Source: Bacteroidota bacterium (lineage in GTDB: Bacteria > Bacteroidota > Bacteroidia > Chitinophagales > Chitinophagaceae). Taken from it: DNA of 64,000 nucleotides. Shown here piece by piece: positions 34,953 to 43,312 of the stretch. The position numbers and the translations under genes were made by a program. The notes beneath the pieces are model-generated. The model saw only the letters and a list, made by a program, of their open reading frames with translations. It was not told where the DNA came from and searched no databases. The first letter of the stretch is position 1. Every line of letters begins with the position of its first letter. The stretch is from NCBI GenBank assembly GCA_018266775.1, contig JAFDZS010000020.1, positions 62,001 to 126,000 on the forward strand, in the 5' to 3' direction.

Positions 34953-36305
34953 ATGAAATACAGTATTGCAGTACTGCTTTTATTATGTTCACTTTACCTG
35001 AATGCCCAGCAATTAGCTTCCTCACCACCCATGGGTTGGAACAGTTATAACTGTTTTGGTTCCGCAGTGCATGAAGATGAAGTTAAAGCCAACGCTGATT
35101 ACATCGCACAACACCTGAAACAATATGGATGGGAGTATATTGTCGTAGATTTTCTCTGGAGTTATGATAATCCACCAGGCAGTAATATCGGTAACCCCTA
35201 TCAAAAAAATCTGCAGGACGGTTCATTTATTCCCTGGTTAAGTATGGACAGTTGGGGAAGGTTAACACCGAACGTTAATAAATTTCCATCAGCGTTTAAA
35301 GCAAATGGATTCAAACCATTGTCAGATTATGTGCATTCATTGGGTCTAAAATTTGGCATACATGTAATGAGAGGAATCCCGCGGCAGGCAGTATGGGCAA
35401 AAGCCCCGGTACTGAATGCGCCGGGAATAACAGCCGATATGATCGCAGACACCGCATCCAAATGTTCATGGATGAACCACATGTATGGCTTGGATATGTC
35501 AAAGAAAGGAGCACAGGAATACCTCAATTCAATACTCAATTTATATGCATCATGGGATGTGGACTTTATTAAAGTGGATGATATTGCCCGGCCCTATAGT
35601 AATGCAGAAATTGAAGGATACCAAAAAGCCATTCAGCAATGCGGCAGGCCAGTGGTATTAAGCCTTTCTCCAGGCGCTACGCCAGTTGCGCAGGCCAGTC
35701 ACGTATCTCAATACAGTAATATGTGGCGGATGGCCGATGATTTTTGGGACAACTGGAAAGAAATACTTCAAATGATGAATTATGCAAAGCAGTGGCAGGG
35801 CGTGGGTGGCCCCGGGCATTGGCCGGATTGTGATATGCTTCAAATTGGTAAACTAAGCAAACGTGGCCCTGTTGGCAAAGAACGATACAGCCGTTTCACA
35901 AACGATGAATTGTTTACACACATGACGTTCTGGTGTATTTATCAATCGCCCTTACTATTAGGCGGAAACATGCCCGAAAACAGGGACATTGAATTGAAAC
36001 TTTTTACCAATGAAGAAGTGCTGCAGGTAAATCAACAGGGGGAACACCCGCATTTATTATATCAGAATGATTCAGCAGCAGTTTGGGTATCCAATGCTAA
36101 AGGCAGTAAAGATATGTATGTGGCATTATTCAATACAGGCAACAACCCTGCACCCATAAAAATAAATTTTGCGTCACTTGGCTTAAAAGGCAGGCAATTG
36201 ATCAGGGATCTGTGGACAAAAAAAGATGCGGGTATATTCAGGAAAGCGTATGCCGCAACGCTAAACACACATGGAGCCGCGTTAATAAAAATCACACCAC
36301 AATAA
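34953..36305 (+). CDS. Alpha-galactosidase-like glycoside hydrolase family 27 enzyme
   Basis: The 450-residue exported protein (signal peptide ending YLNAQ) has the GH27/GH36 clan barrel. Seen are SPPMGWNSYNCFG at the N-terminus, VVDFLWSYDNP, the nucleophile strand DFIKVDD (Asp209), and the likely acid/base Asp263 in MWRMADDFWDNW. A C-terminal beta-sandwich completes it. These enzymes release terminal alpha-galactose or related sugars (some act on alpha-N-acetylgalactosamine or beta-arabinopyranose) outside the cytoplasm. The ATG at 34953 is preferred over an in-frame TTG at 34920. No SusC/SusD pair is nearby, so it is not part of a classic polysaccharide locus. Confidence 0.9.
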   Translation: MKYSIAVLLLLCSLYLNAQQLASSPPMGWNSYNCFGSAVHEDEVKANADYIAQHLKQYGWEYIVVDFLWSYDNPPGSNIGNPYQKNLQDGSFIPWLSMDSWGRLTPNVNKFPSAFKANGFKPLSDYVHSLGLKFGIHVMRGIPRQAVWAKAPVLNAPGITADMIADTASKCSWMNHMYGLDMSKKGAQEYLNSILNLYASWDVDFIKVDDIARPYSNAEIEGYQKAIQQCGRPVVLSLSPGATPVAQASHVSQYSNMWRMADDFWDNWKEILQMMNYAKQWQGVGGPGHWPDCDMLQIGKLSKRGPVGKERYSRFTNDELFTHMTFWCIYQSPLLLGGNMPENRDIELKLFTNEEVLQVNQQGEHPHLLYQNDSAAVWVSNAKGSKDMYVALFNTGNNPAPIKINFASLGLKGRQLIRDLWTKKDAGIFRKAYAATLNTHGAALIKITPQ

Positions 36306-36324
36306 CTACGGTTACTTTGGCCGG

Positions 36325-36789
36325 TTAGTCAATTGCCTTTCTCATCTGTATTAATAAAGGGGAGAAGCCTGCTTTTTCATAAGCATGTACCGCAGGTTGG
36401 TTTTCATGATACACTTCCAGCCGCATTTCCGTAATTCCTTTTGAAGCAGTCCAGCTTTCAAGACTATTCATAATGATTTGGTTGATACCCCTGCCGCGAT
36501 ATTCCGGTATTACATACATAAAACCAAGGTAGGCAAAGCGCTTGTACTTTAAGTATGGTTTTGCAGCTTCAATACGGGCATAACCACTGCCAATAATTTT
36601 ATTTTCGTGTACTGCTACCAGTAATTCCACCTCTTCTGAAAAGATCATTTGAGTGATGTCATAGTAATGTATGGGGTTTTCCTTCAGTGTAGTATCAAAG
36701 GGCCGTTCCGCATAAATCACACCTTGTTCAAAAGACAACAGGACATCGATATCCTGGAGCGTTGCTTTGCGTGTTGTATAGATATTCAT
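36325..36789 (-). CDS. GNAT-family N-acetyltransferase
   Basis: The 154-residue enzyme moves an acetyl group from acetyl-CoA to an amine. It shows the acetyl-CoA pyrophosphate loop as YRGRGINQIIM after the strand LGFMYVIPE, plus the later MRLEVYHENQPAVHAYEKAG motif B typical of the fold. The start MNIYTTRKAT at 36789 is preferred over an ATG at 36810. It is convergent with the GH27 gene. The substrate is unknown. Confidence 0.85.
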   Translation of the reverse strand: MNIYTTRKATLQDIDVLLSFEQGVIYAERPFDTTLKENPIHYYDITQMIFSEEVELLVAVHENKIIGSGYARIEAAKPYLKYKRFAYLGFMYVIPEYRGRGINQIIMNSLESWTASKGITEMRLEVYHENQPAVHAYEKAGFSPLLIQMRKAID

Positions 36790-36962
36790 ATAGCATGTTG
36801 GTTTAACCATTACAAAGTAAATGCCTGTAATATGGAAATAGGTATAAACAAATGTTTAACAAATTGCCGGTTAATAATTTTAAACCGGGCAGAACAATTT
36901 CCGTCTATTAATTACAAAGGAAAACAAAAAAATAAATTATTAAACCAATAAAATTTTTAGTT

Positions 36963-37085
36963 ATGAAACAGTTATTTACAATTAAGATGAATAAATGGGA
37001 AAAAATTGCAGTAATCGCTATTATGACATGGATACTGGCTTCAATATTTGTTCCCTTGCCTTCAGTGAACTCATTAGGTATGTAA
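36963..37085 (+). CDS. 40-residue single-span membrane protein (small ORF)
   Basis: ATG at 36963 opens a 40-codon frame ending TAA at 37085. The product has a basic start (MKQLFTIKMNKWEK) and one hydrophobic helix (IAVIAIMTWILASIFVPLP). A strong terminator follows 26 bases after the stop. The codon use and the positive-inside charge pattern look genuine. No relative is recognised and no clear promoter was found. Confidence 0.6.
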   Translation: MKQLFTIKMNKWEKIAVIAIMTWILASIFVPLPSVNSLGM

Positions 37086-37111
37086 TCAAACAAACCAGCA
37101 TATTTAAGTAA

Positions 37112-37138
37112 CAGGCAGCAGTAGTTGCCTGTTTTTTG
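37112..37138 (+). terminator. Intrinsic terminator after the 40-residue ORF
   Basis: The stem CAGGCA / TGCCTG (loop GCAGTAGT) is followed by a T-run, which supports a real plus-strand transcript ending here. Confidence 0.8.
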
Positions 37139-37154
37139 TTTGAATAAACTGTCA

Positions 37155-38174
37155 TTAATATTTTTTCAGCGTATCAGCATAAGCATTAAAATCGTGGAAT
37201 ACTGTATTCCATGTACTGATCGTAAATTCATAATCCCACGGCTCAATATACCTTGCCTTTAATAATTTAGCCTGTTCAAAAACTTTTGTATAATCACCAC
37301 CGGGAAAACTTGACGTGTTATCAGACCGGTCGATAACCTGGCAATATAAATCGCCTGGAAATTGTTGCAATACCGAAATTAAATCTGATTGATAAGTGGT
37401 GTTGCCGGATATCCACCACATAGCAGCACCAACCCGTTGGTGAAGGCTGGTATCGTTCCACAAAGAATTGATAATGCCCGATGCCGGCACAGCAGAGTTA
37501 AATAGATCATGCACTTCAAAAGCAAGCGCTTTCCCGGAAAATGCAGTGGCAAAATTTTTAGCGTTAGTTATAGACGCATCTGTCCATTTACTTTCAGTAT
37601 ATCCTGCCGCTGTAAAAGCAGATTGACTGAAGCCATTCAAATGGCCCTCCACACCATTGGCAGTCATTTGCGGAATGTATACCAGTTGAAGCGAAGTATC
37701 CTGCCCATATTTTTCAGCAAGTTTTACAGCAAGTTTTGACAGGCAGGTTTGTGTAATATTATCCCAAATCAATGGCAGTTTATAGGGTTGGCCCTGGAAA
37801 GTATAGTTAAAGTAGGGGGCGCCCTTCTGGCTGATCAGCCAATCCGGGCTGCCAATTCCCCCGGCTAAGATGGCCAGGGAATATTTTTTGCCCTTGGCTT
37901 TAACAGCATTCACCTGGTTATCCACTATGGTAAAATTGAAATTACCCTCAACCGTCTCAAGGTCTTTCCAAAAAGCTCTTACCAGCACGCCCCGGGTTTC
38001 CGCATGGTTTAATACAACTGCATTGGTACTGCCTGCGCTTGAAAATATGCCTTTGGGTTTTGAAACTGCTGTGTTGATGACTGGCGGGGTAGTAACTGAA
38101 TCAACAGCAGTGTTATGTTTTTTACAGGAAAGGAGCAGGATTATGCTGGTTAAGAACAAAAAGGGTCTGATCAT
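37155..38174 (-). CDS. Lipoprotein with glycoside-hydrolase-like TIM-barrel features
   Basis: The 339-residue lipoprotein has a lipobox ending in LLLSC. The mature part looks like a beta/alpha barrel of the beta-galactosidase clan: GVLVRAFWKDLETVEGNFNF (first strand), KGKKYSLAILAGG, QLVYIPQMTANGVEGHLNGF with a possible acid/base Glu, and a late WDYEFTISTW. That suggests a surface or periplasmic sugar hydrolase, but catalytic residues cannot be fixed by eye. It is divergent from rpmI and converges on the 40-residue ORF. Confidence 0.68.
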   Translation of the reverse strand: MIRPFLFLTSIILLLSCKKHNTAVDSVTTPPVINTAVSKPKGIFSSAGSTNAVVLNHAETRGVLVRAFWKDLETVEGNFNFTIVDNQVNAVKAKGKKYSLAILAGGIGSPDWLISQKGAPYFNYTFQGQPYKLPLIWDNITQTCLSKLAVKLAEKYGQDTSLQLVYIPQMTANGVEGHLNGFSQSAFTAAGYTESKWTDASITNAKNFATAFSGKALAFEVHDLFNSAVPASGIINSLWNDTSLHQRVGAAMWWISGNTTYQSDLISVLQQFPGDLYCQVIDRSDNTSSFPGGDYTKVFEQAKLLKARYIEPWDYEFTISTWNTVFHDFNAYADTLKKY

Positions 38175-38327
38175 TTTTCTTTATTTTTTGTTTCCTAACG
38201 ATTCCGGAAAAGCCGAATTTGCTGTATTAATACCCGAATTATCCGGAAATGATTCGCTACATCCGCCGCGGATAAGCTTTTCTGTAAAAAATCAGGATAT
38301 AAATATCTACAATTGGCATAAAAATAT

Positions 38328-38405
38328 TACCTTTGCCGACCAAAAAAGAAAGTTCTCTTTTTTAATCATTTCCCACAAGGCTCAAAAAGTTCCCAAATGT
38401 TTGGG
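38328..38405 (+). promoter_or_regulatory. Promoter -7 element and structured leader of rpmI-rplT
   Basis: TACCTTTG at 38328-38335 could start the transcript. Just after it are a hairpin (AAAAAAGA / TCTTTTTT, 38342-38363) and a second (CCCAAA-tg-TTTGGG, 38392-38405), leaving about 100 bases of leader before rpmI. L20 controls its own operon through the leader in other bacteria; whether this leader binds L20 is unknown. Confidence 0.4.
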
Positions 38406-38440
38406 GCGCCAGCAGGGAGTAACTCAAATAAAGTTATACA

Positions 38441-38638
38441 ATGCCAAAGGTTAAAACCAACAGCAGCGCAAAGAAGCGCTTTAAAGTTACCGGCTCCGGT
38501 AAAATTACCTATCAAAAAGCTTTCAAACGTCACATTCTTACCAAAAAGTCAACCAAGCGCAAACGCAACATGCGTAAAGATGGCCTGGTAGCAGATGCTA
38601 ACCTGCATTTTGTAAAGAGATTATTAGGTTTAAAGTAA
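38441..38638 (+). CDS. rpmI: Large ribosomal subunit protein bL35
   Basis: The 65-residue, highly basic protein begins MPKVKTNSSAKKRFKVTGSG and ends in FVKRLLGLK, the usual pattern and length of bL35. It is 56 bases upstream of rplT and forms its conserved pair. Unlike in many genomes, infC does not precede it directly. Confidence 0.97.
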   Translation: MPKVKTNSSAKKRFKVTGSGKITYQKAFKRHILTKKSTKRKRNMRKDGLVADANLHFVKRLLGLK

Positions 38639-38694
38639 TCTTGTTACAATCAGCCGACAAACAATTTTCTTTTAACTATTAACTTATTTAAAAT

Positions 38695-39039
38695 ATGCCA
38701 CGTTCAGTAAATGCAGTAGCCAGCAGGGCCCGCCGCAAAAGAATATTAAAAGCTGCCAAAGGTTTTTATGGTAAGCGTAAAAATGTATACACAGTCGCTA
38801 AAAACGTACTGGAAAAAGGTCAAACGTATGCTTATGTTGGCCGCAAAAACAAGAAGAGGGATTACCGCAGTTTGTGGATTGCCCGTATTAACGCAGCAGT
38901 AAGGGAAGAAGGATTGACATACAGCGAATTCATCCATAAACTGGCCGCTAAAAATATCGACTTAAACCGTAAAGTGCTGGCTGATTTAGCAATGAATGAG
39001 CCTGAAACTTTCAAGAACCTGGTTGCTTCTGTAAAGTAA
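38695..39039 (+). CDS. rplT: Large ribosomal subunit protein bL20
   Basis: The 114-residue protein starts MPRSVNAVASRARRKRILKA and contains the conserved GFYGKRKNVYTVAKN, RDYRSLWIARINAAVREEGL and IDLNRKVLADLA segments. bL20 is needed early in 50S assembly. It is in one transcript with rpmI, which ends at a strong terminator. Confidence 0.98.
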   Translation: MPRSVNAVASRARRKRILKAAKGFYGKRKNVYTVAKNVLEKGQTYAYVGRKNKKRDYRSLWIARINAAVREEGLTYSEFIHKLAAKNIDLNRKVLADLAMNEPETFKNLVASVK

Positions 39040-39062
39040 GTGTTGCAGGAATATTATTTCGA

Positions 39063-39093
39063 AACCACTGCATATAATTGCAGTGGTTTTTTT
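39063..39093 (+). terminator. Intrinsic terminator after rplT
   Basis: The 10-bp stem AACCACTGCA / TGCAGTGGTT (loop TATAAT) is followed by a T-run. Confidence 0.92.
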
Positions 39094-39117
39094 ATGCCCT
39101 GATATTTTTCAAACTAT

Positions 39118-39125
39118 TACATTTG
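39118..39125 (+). promoter_or_regulatory. Probable -7 element for arginine decarboxylase
   Basis: TACATTTG matches TAnnTTTG, 37 bases before the ATG at 39163. Confidence 0.4.
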
Positions 39126-39162
39126 TAAAAAAATTTCTAACCTCATCAAGCTGTCACCTTAA

Positions 39163-40557
39163 ATGGAGAATACGTACAACGACCTGGTGCACCAGACATT
39201 TAACTTTCCCCAGGAAGATTTTAAAGTAAAAAACGATTACCTGCAATACAACGACCTGGATATTAAAGCCCTTATTGATAAATATGGTACGCCTTTAAAA
39301 CTGACTTACCTGCCCAAAATTGGCAAGCAGATCAATAAAGCAAAATCTATGTTTGCCTCAGCGTTTAAAAGGCATAAATACGAAGGCAAATACAATTATT
39401 GTTACTGCACTAAAAGCTCTCACTTTTCATTTATTGTTGAAGAGGCATTGAAGCATGATATCCATCTGGAAACATCTTTTGCCTACGATATTGAGATCAT
39501 CAAAAAATTGTACGATAAAAAGAAGATCAATAAAGATACTTATATCATTTGCAATGGCTTTAAACAAAAACCTTACACCAGCCGCATTGCCGGCTTGCTC
39601 AACAGCGGGTTTAAAAATGTTATTCCGGTTCTGGATAATACAGAAGAGTTGCGGGCATATATAAAATCAGTAAAAGTTCCATTCAACCTTGGTATTCGTG
39701 TGGCTGCAGATGAAGAACCCAACTTTCCATTTTATACTTCCCGTTTGGGTATTCGTGCAAAAGATATCCTTGAATTTTATGTAGATAAGATTGAAGGGAA
39801 TGAGCATCGCTTTCAATTGAAGATGCTGCACATCTTTTTAAATAAAGGCATTAAAGACGATATTTATTACTGGAGCGAATTAAATAAAGTCATTAATTTA
39901 TACTGTCAGTTGAAAAAGATTTGTCCTGAACTGGATTCTATTAATATTGGTGGCGGCTTCCCCATTAAACATTCATTGGGGTTTGAGTATAATTACCAGT
40001 TTATGATCAATGAAATTGTGGGCAACATCAAAACTGCGTGTAAGAAAAGTAAAGTGCCCATGCCCAACATCTTCACAGAATTTGGAAGTTATACCGTTGG
40101 GGAAAGTATGGCGCATATCTACAGCGTAATTGGTCAAAAGAACCAAAACGATAAAGAGATCTGGTACATGATTGATTCCTCGTTCATCACTACATTACCG
40201 GATACGTGGGGTATAGGAGAGAAATTCCTGATGTTGCCCATTAATAAATGGGATAATGAATATCACCGCGTGGTTTTAGGCGGCATCACCTGCGACAGCC
40301 ATGATTACTATGACAGCGAGGAGCATATTAATGAAGTGTTTTTACCAAAAGTAGGAGATGGAGAGCCCCTGTATGTCGGCTTTTTTCATACTGGCGCTTA
40401 CCAGGATCAGATCAGTGGCTACGGGGGAATTAAACACTGCCTGATTCCTTCGCCAAAGCATATTATTGTGGGGTATGATAAAAACGGGAAACTGGTGGAC
40501 TGGGTGTACGCTAAGGAACAAACGGCACAAAGTATGCTAAAGATACTGGGGTATTAA
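39163..40557 (+). CDS. speA: Biosynthetic-type arginine decarboxylase (fold III, PLP)
   Basis: The 464-residue enzyme belongs to the Orn/Lys/Arg decarboxylase class 2 family with an alanine-racemase-like barrel. The PLP lysine is in YNYCYCTKSSHF, the glycine-rich phosphate-binding segment is SINIGGGFPIKHS, and the C-terminal active-site motif appears as GITCDSHDYYDSEE. Arginine decarboxylation to agmatine starts polyamine synthesis; the assignment to arginine rests on similarity to the short Bacteroidota SpeA form. It is flanked by the rplT terminator and a downstream hairpin, so it is probably monocistronic. Confidence 0.82.
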   Translation: MENTYNDLVHQTFNFPQEDFKVKNDYLQYNDLDIKALIDKYGTPLKLTYLPKIGKQINKAKSMFASAFKRHKYEGKYNYCYCTKSSHFSFIVEEALKHDIHLETSFAYDIEIIKKLYDKKKINKDTYIICNGFKQKPYTSRIAGLLNSGFKNVIPVLDNTEELRAYIKSVKVPFNLGIRVAADEEPNFPFYTSRLGIRAKDILEFYVDKIEGNEHRFQLKMLHIFLNKGIKDDIYYWSELNKVINLYCQLKKICPELDSINIGGGFPIKHSLGFEYNYQFMINEIVGNIKTACKKSKVPMPNIFTEFGSYTVGESMAHIYSVIGQKNQNDKEIWYMIDSSFITTLPDTWGIGEKFLMLPINKWDNEYHRVVLGGITCDSHDYYDSEEHINEVFLPKVGDGEPLYVGFFHTGAYQDQISGYGGIKHCLIPSPKHIIVGYDKNGKLVDWVYAKEQTAQSMLKILGY

Positions 40558-40560
40558 AAT

Positions 40561-40600
40561 AAATAAGCCCACAAGACTTTTTCCTGCAGGTGGGCTATTT
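40561..40600. terminator. Possible shared terminator hairpin
   Basis: AGCCCAC (40566-40572) pairs with GTGGGCT (40590-40596) between two convergent genes. A second hairpin, AAGTGG / CCACTT around a T-run, follows at 40606-40626. T-tails are weak. Confidence 0.45.
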
Positions 40601-40661
40601 AGAGGAAGTGGTTTTTTTGTCCACTTACTATTTTAACGTAAGGTAACATGGATTATTGTGT

Positions 40662-41039
40662 TTATTGATGAGCTAAAGTTACCTCATCAGTATTTCTTTG
40701 GTTTTTCTTTACCTGATTTTTATTGCTTTTGGCAGCCAGTTTTTTGTTGGGCTTTGCGCCGTAAGCATATTTGCTGTCAAGATAGTATTTGCCATCAGCC
40801 GAACGCCAGTAACGAAAACCATATTCATCATCGTAATACATTTCACCATCCTTATTGGTTTTTGTTTTTTCATCAGGAACAACAATTACCTGTGGTGGTA
40901 TGTACTCAGCGTTATTTGATGTATTCATTTCATCCTGTAAACTGTTGTTGCTTCCGGGAAATTCTTTTTGATTGCAGGCATAAAGGGTTGCCATAAGCAA
41001 TAACAATGGTAAACAAATGTGTAAGCGGTATTTTTTCAT
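40662..41039 (-). CDS. Small lipoprotein of unknown function
   Basis: The 125-residue protein has a lipoprotein signal (lipobox TLYAC). The mature part has a Tyr/Trp-rich centre (DGEMYYDDEYGFRYWRSADG, KYYLDSKYAYG) and a Lys/Asn-rich tail. No known domain is recognised. It converges on arginine decarboxylase and is divergent from the NTF2-like gene. Confidence 0.7.
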   Translation of the reverse strand: MKKYRLHICLPLLLLMATLYACNQKEFPGSNNSLQDEMNTSNNAEYIPPQVIVVPDEKTKTNKDGEMYYDDEYGFRYWRSADGKYYLDSKYAYGAKPNKKLAAKSNKNQVKKNQRNTDEVTLAHQ

Positions 41040-41101
41040 GGTAGTTGGTTAGTACATTTACACAGCAATAATTTTACCAAACTTGCATAAACGAAGATTT
41101 T

Positions 41102-41554
41102 ATGAAACTATTTTTATTTTATTTAACGGTATTGCTTATACCAGCAGGTTTGAAAGCCCAAACTGCACAGGATTCTGTAAAAGCGGTAGTGAATAAACTA
41201 TTTGAAGCAATGAAGAAAAGCGACTCTGCCTTACTGAAAGCTACATTTACTAACCAGGCCATTTTACAAACGGTGACTAACGATAAAACAGGGAAAACCG
41301 TAATTGAAAATGATACAGTGGATGAATTTGCAAAAATTGTTCAATCGCTTCCCCAGGGTGATGCAGACGAAAGAATAGTTTTCGACATGATCAAAATTGA
41401 TGGCCCTTTGGCCATTGTCTGGGCACCTTATAATTTCTACTATAAGGGAAAATTCAGCCATTGTGGGGTTGATTCTTTCCAACTGGTGCTGATAGATGGG
41501 GAATGGAAAATACAATATCTTGTTGATACAAGAAGAAAGACAGGTTGTAACTGA
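41102..41554 (+). CDS. Exported NTF2-like (SnoaL/DUF4440-type) protein
   Basis: The 150-residue protein has a signal peptide (ending GLKAQ) and a single NTF2-like cone domain: DSVKAVVNKLFEAMKKSD, ATFTNQAILQTV, MIKIDGPLAIVWAPYNFYYK, and a last strand GEWKIQYLVDTRRK. Such domains often bind small hydrophobic ligands, sometimes with catalysis. A similar fold is encoded at 60173-60616. Function is unknown. Confidence 0.75.
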   Translation: MKLFLFYLTVLLIPAGLKAQTAQDSVKAVVNKLFEAMKKSDSALLKATFTNQAILQTVTNDKTGKTVIENDTVDEFAKIVQSLPQGDADERIVFDMIKIDGPLAIVWAPYNFYYKGKFSHCGVDSFQLVLIDGEWKIQYLVDTRRKTGCN

Positions 41555-41674
41555 TTAACCGCGAATAATACAACATGCTTTATGCTGACCAGGATCAGTA
41601 AAATATGAACAAAAAAAAGTATTAAAATACAATAATTACTAACTGGATTACGTTTTAAGGCAAACCCTGATATT

Positions 41675-42286
41675 ATGAAAACCAATGTACCCTGTTTGGC
41701 AGGCGTTTTATCAGCTTTACTATTGCTAAATGCCTGTACGTCAAGTAAAAATTCCATCGACTTTCACAAACCAGAGCCTTTAGCGGCCAAGTCGCCAGGA
41801 TCGTGTTTTGTACAATTAAAAGATGGTTCATTCAAAAATTACGCTTCCCTGAAATTGGTCACCGGAATATTCAAAACACCGCACCTGGTTGCAGATGGCA
41901 ATATTGTTATAGAATCTTCCGACATTAAAGCCTACCAGGACAATCAACAGTTTGCAGTTTCGCAAAAAGAATTCACCCAGTCAAAGCCCGGTTTTGTTGC
42001 AGTTGATGCATTGCCCGGTTTTGCAGTAAGAATTGTGAAAGGAAGGCTGAATGTGTACGCTGCCAAGTTCTATAATGGGCATAATGCTACAGAAAAGTAT
42101 TACCTGCAAAATGGAGATGAAGGAGCAATTTTAGCTTATACACCGGATATAATGCGTGACATGGTAAAAGATAATACCGTAGCATCCAGTTTCTTCAGCA
42201 CCAAAAACAAACAACTAACGGGAGCTAAAAAAATGCTGGCAACAGTCGATATTTATAATAATCCTAAGGAAGTTTCAAAAAATTAA
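41675..42286 (+). CDS. Lipoprotein of unknown function
   Basis: The 203-residue protein has a lipoprotein signal (lipobox LLNAC). The mature part has segments such as GSCFVQLKDGSFKNYASLKL and VRIVKGRLNVYAAKFYNGHN that look strand-rich. No domain is recognised. A terminator follows immediately. Confidence 0.7.
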   Translation: MKTNVPCLAGVLSALLLLNACTSSKNSIDFHKPEPLAAKSPGSCFVQLKDGSFKNYASLKLVTGIFKTPHLVADGNIVIESSDIKAYQDNQQFAVSQKEFTQSKPGFVAVDALPGFAVRIVKGRLNVYAAKFYNGHNATEKYYLQNGDEGAILAYTPDIMRDMVKDNTVASSFFSTKNKQLTGAKKMLATVDIYNNPKEVSKN

Positions 42287-42295
42287 TTAATAATG

Positions 42296-42320
42296 AAGCC
42301 GGTTAACAGCCGGCTTTTTT
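42296..42320 (+). terminator. Intrinsic terminator after the lipoprotein gene
   Basis: The stem AAGCCGG / CCGGCTT with a seven-base loop runs into TTTT. Confidence 0.88.
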
Positions 42321-42356
42321 ATTTTATCTCTGATACAGATTGAGTAATTTGCCATC

Positions 42357-42932
42357 ATGAAAAGATGGTTAAACCTGTTTGTGCTGGCTTTATTGTTTTC
42401 GTGCAACAGCAATAAAAGTCCGCATATTGTTATCAGTACTAATTATGGCGATATTGAAGCTGAGCTTTATCCGGATAAAGCACCAAAAACAGTGGCAGCG
42501 TTTCTGTCGTATGTTGATTCGGGTTTGTACAAAAACAGTTCATTTTACCGTGTAATTCTGGATGAAGGACAATCATCGGCCGATAATGAGGGGCTCATCC
42601 AGGGTGGAATATGGCAAAGTAATAATGCAAAAGCTGTAACCATAAAGGGTATTGAACATGAATCTCCGAGGCAAACTGGCCTTTCTCATACCACAGGAAC
42701 GTTATCTCTTGCGAGGACTACAGCCGGAACCGCCAATACTGAATTTTTCATTTGCATTGGTGATCAGTCTCAATTTGACAGCAGCAGGGCGGTAAACCCG
42801 GATGGTTTGGGCTTTGCAGCATTTGGCAGAGTAACGTCAGGTATGAAAATTGTACGTAAAATTCAAAAAGAACCAGCCAATGGCCAATCATTTATAACTC
42901 CCGTCATCATTCTGGACGTCAAACGTAAATAA
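42357..42932 (+). CDS. Cyclophilin-type peptidyl-prolyl isomerase lipoprotein
   Basis: The 191-residue protein has a lipoprotein signal (LLFSC) and a cyclophilin domain that speeds proline isomerisation in exported proteins. Seen are ISTNYGDIEAELYPDKAPKT, FYRVILDEG with the catalytic Arg region, LIQGG, a shortened TLSLARTTAGTANTEFFICI, and GFAAFGRVTSGMKIV. The lipobox places it in the periplasm or outer membrane. A second, cytoplasmic cyclophilin is encoded at 45559-46005. Confidence 0.9.
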   Translation: MKRWLNLFVLALLFSCNSNKSPHIVISTNYGDIEAELYPDKAPKTVAAFLSYVDSGLYKNSSFYRVILDEGQSSADNEGLIQGGIWQSNNAKAVTIKGIEHESPRQTGLSHTTGTLSLARTTAGTANTEFFICIGDQSQFDSSRAVNPDGLGFAAFGRVTSGMKIVRKIQKEPANGQSFITPVIILDVKRK

Positions 42933-42933
42933 T

Positions 42934-42960
42934 AAAAAAGGGTTCTGAAAATCAGAACCC
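42934..42960 (-). terminator. Intrinsic terminator for the 34-residue ORF
   Basis: A perfect 9-bp stem (GGGTTCTGA / TCAGAACCC, loop AAA) is followed on the minus strand by TTTTTT. It lies 25 bases after the small ORF stop. Confidence 0.88.
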
Positions 42961-42985
42961 CAAAAAAGTACAATAGCAAGTTTTC

Positions 42986-43090
42986 TTACCACACAATTAA
43001 AGCTACCAGCGCCAAAAAGCTGTAAAAAGCAACGATAATTCCCAGTGCAGCAAATGTATCTGCAATAACTGGAGTGTAAATCTTTTTCAT
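42986..43090 (-). CDS. 34-residue single-span membrane protein (small ORF)
   Basis: ATG at 43090-43088 opens a 34-codon frame ending TAA at 42986. The product starts MKKIYTPVIADTF and continues as one hydrophobic helix (AALGIIVAFYSFLALVALIV) to a final Trp. A near-perfect promoter (43219-43248) and a strong terminator (42934-42960) bracket it, making a complete transcription unit with a leader of about 120 bases. It is too short for routine gene calling. No relative is recognised. Confidence 0.65.
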   Translation of the reverse strand: MKKIYTPVIADTFAALGIIVAFYSFLALVALIVW

Positions 43091-43218
43091 TTCTTACGGT
43101 TTAAATGTTAAAAAATAGGCCTAAAAACCTGGTTTTCAGCAGATACGGAGAGAATAATAAATTGAAAAAAGATTTTACTTATGAGGGAGAAAGTCCTTAA
43201 TAGGTATTGGAGACAATG

Positions 43219-43248
43219 CAAAGGTAGAGATAATATTGAAGTCTGCAA
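43219..43248 (-). promoter_or_regulatory. Consensus promoter for the 34-residue ORF
   Basis: On the minus strand TTG (43248-43246), a 19-base spacer and TACCTTTG (43226-43219) match the Bacteroidota consensus exactly. Confidence 0.7.
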
Positions 43249-43312
43249 ACATTTTGGGTATTTTTTTGCGATAACCCTTATCCCTATTGGGTTTGAGTCT
43301 GTTTTAATTAAA

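Noticed and set aside
34141..38400. Genomic island between infC and rpmI
   Set aside because: The intervening genes have base composition and codon use like their surroundings, and no integrase, tRNA or attachment repeat flanks them. Only the altered gene order is supported.
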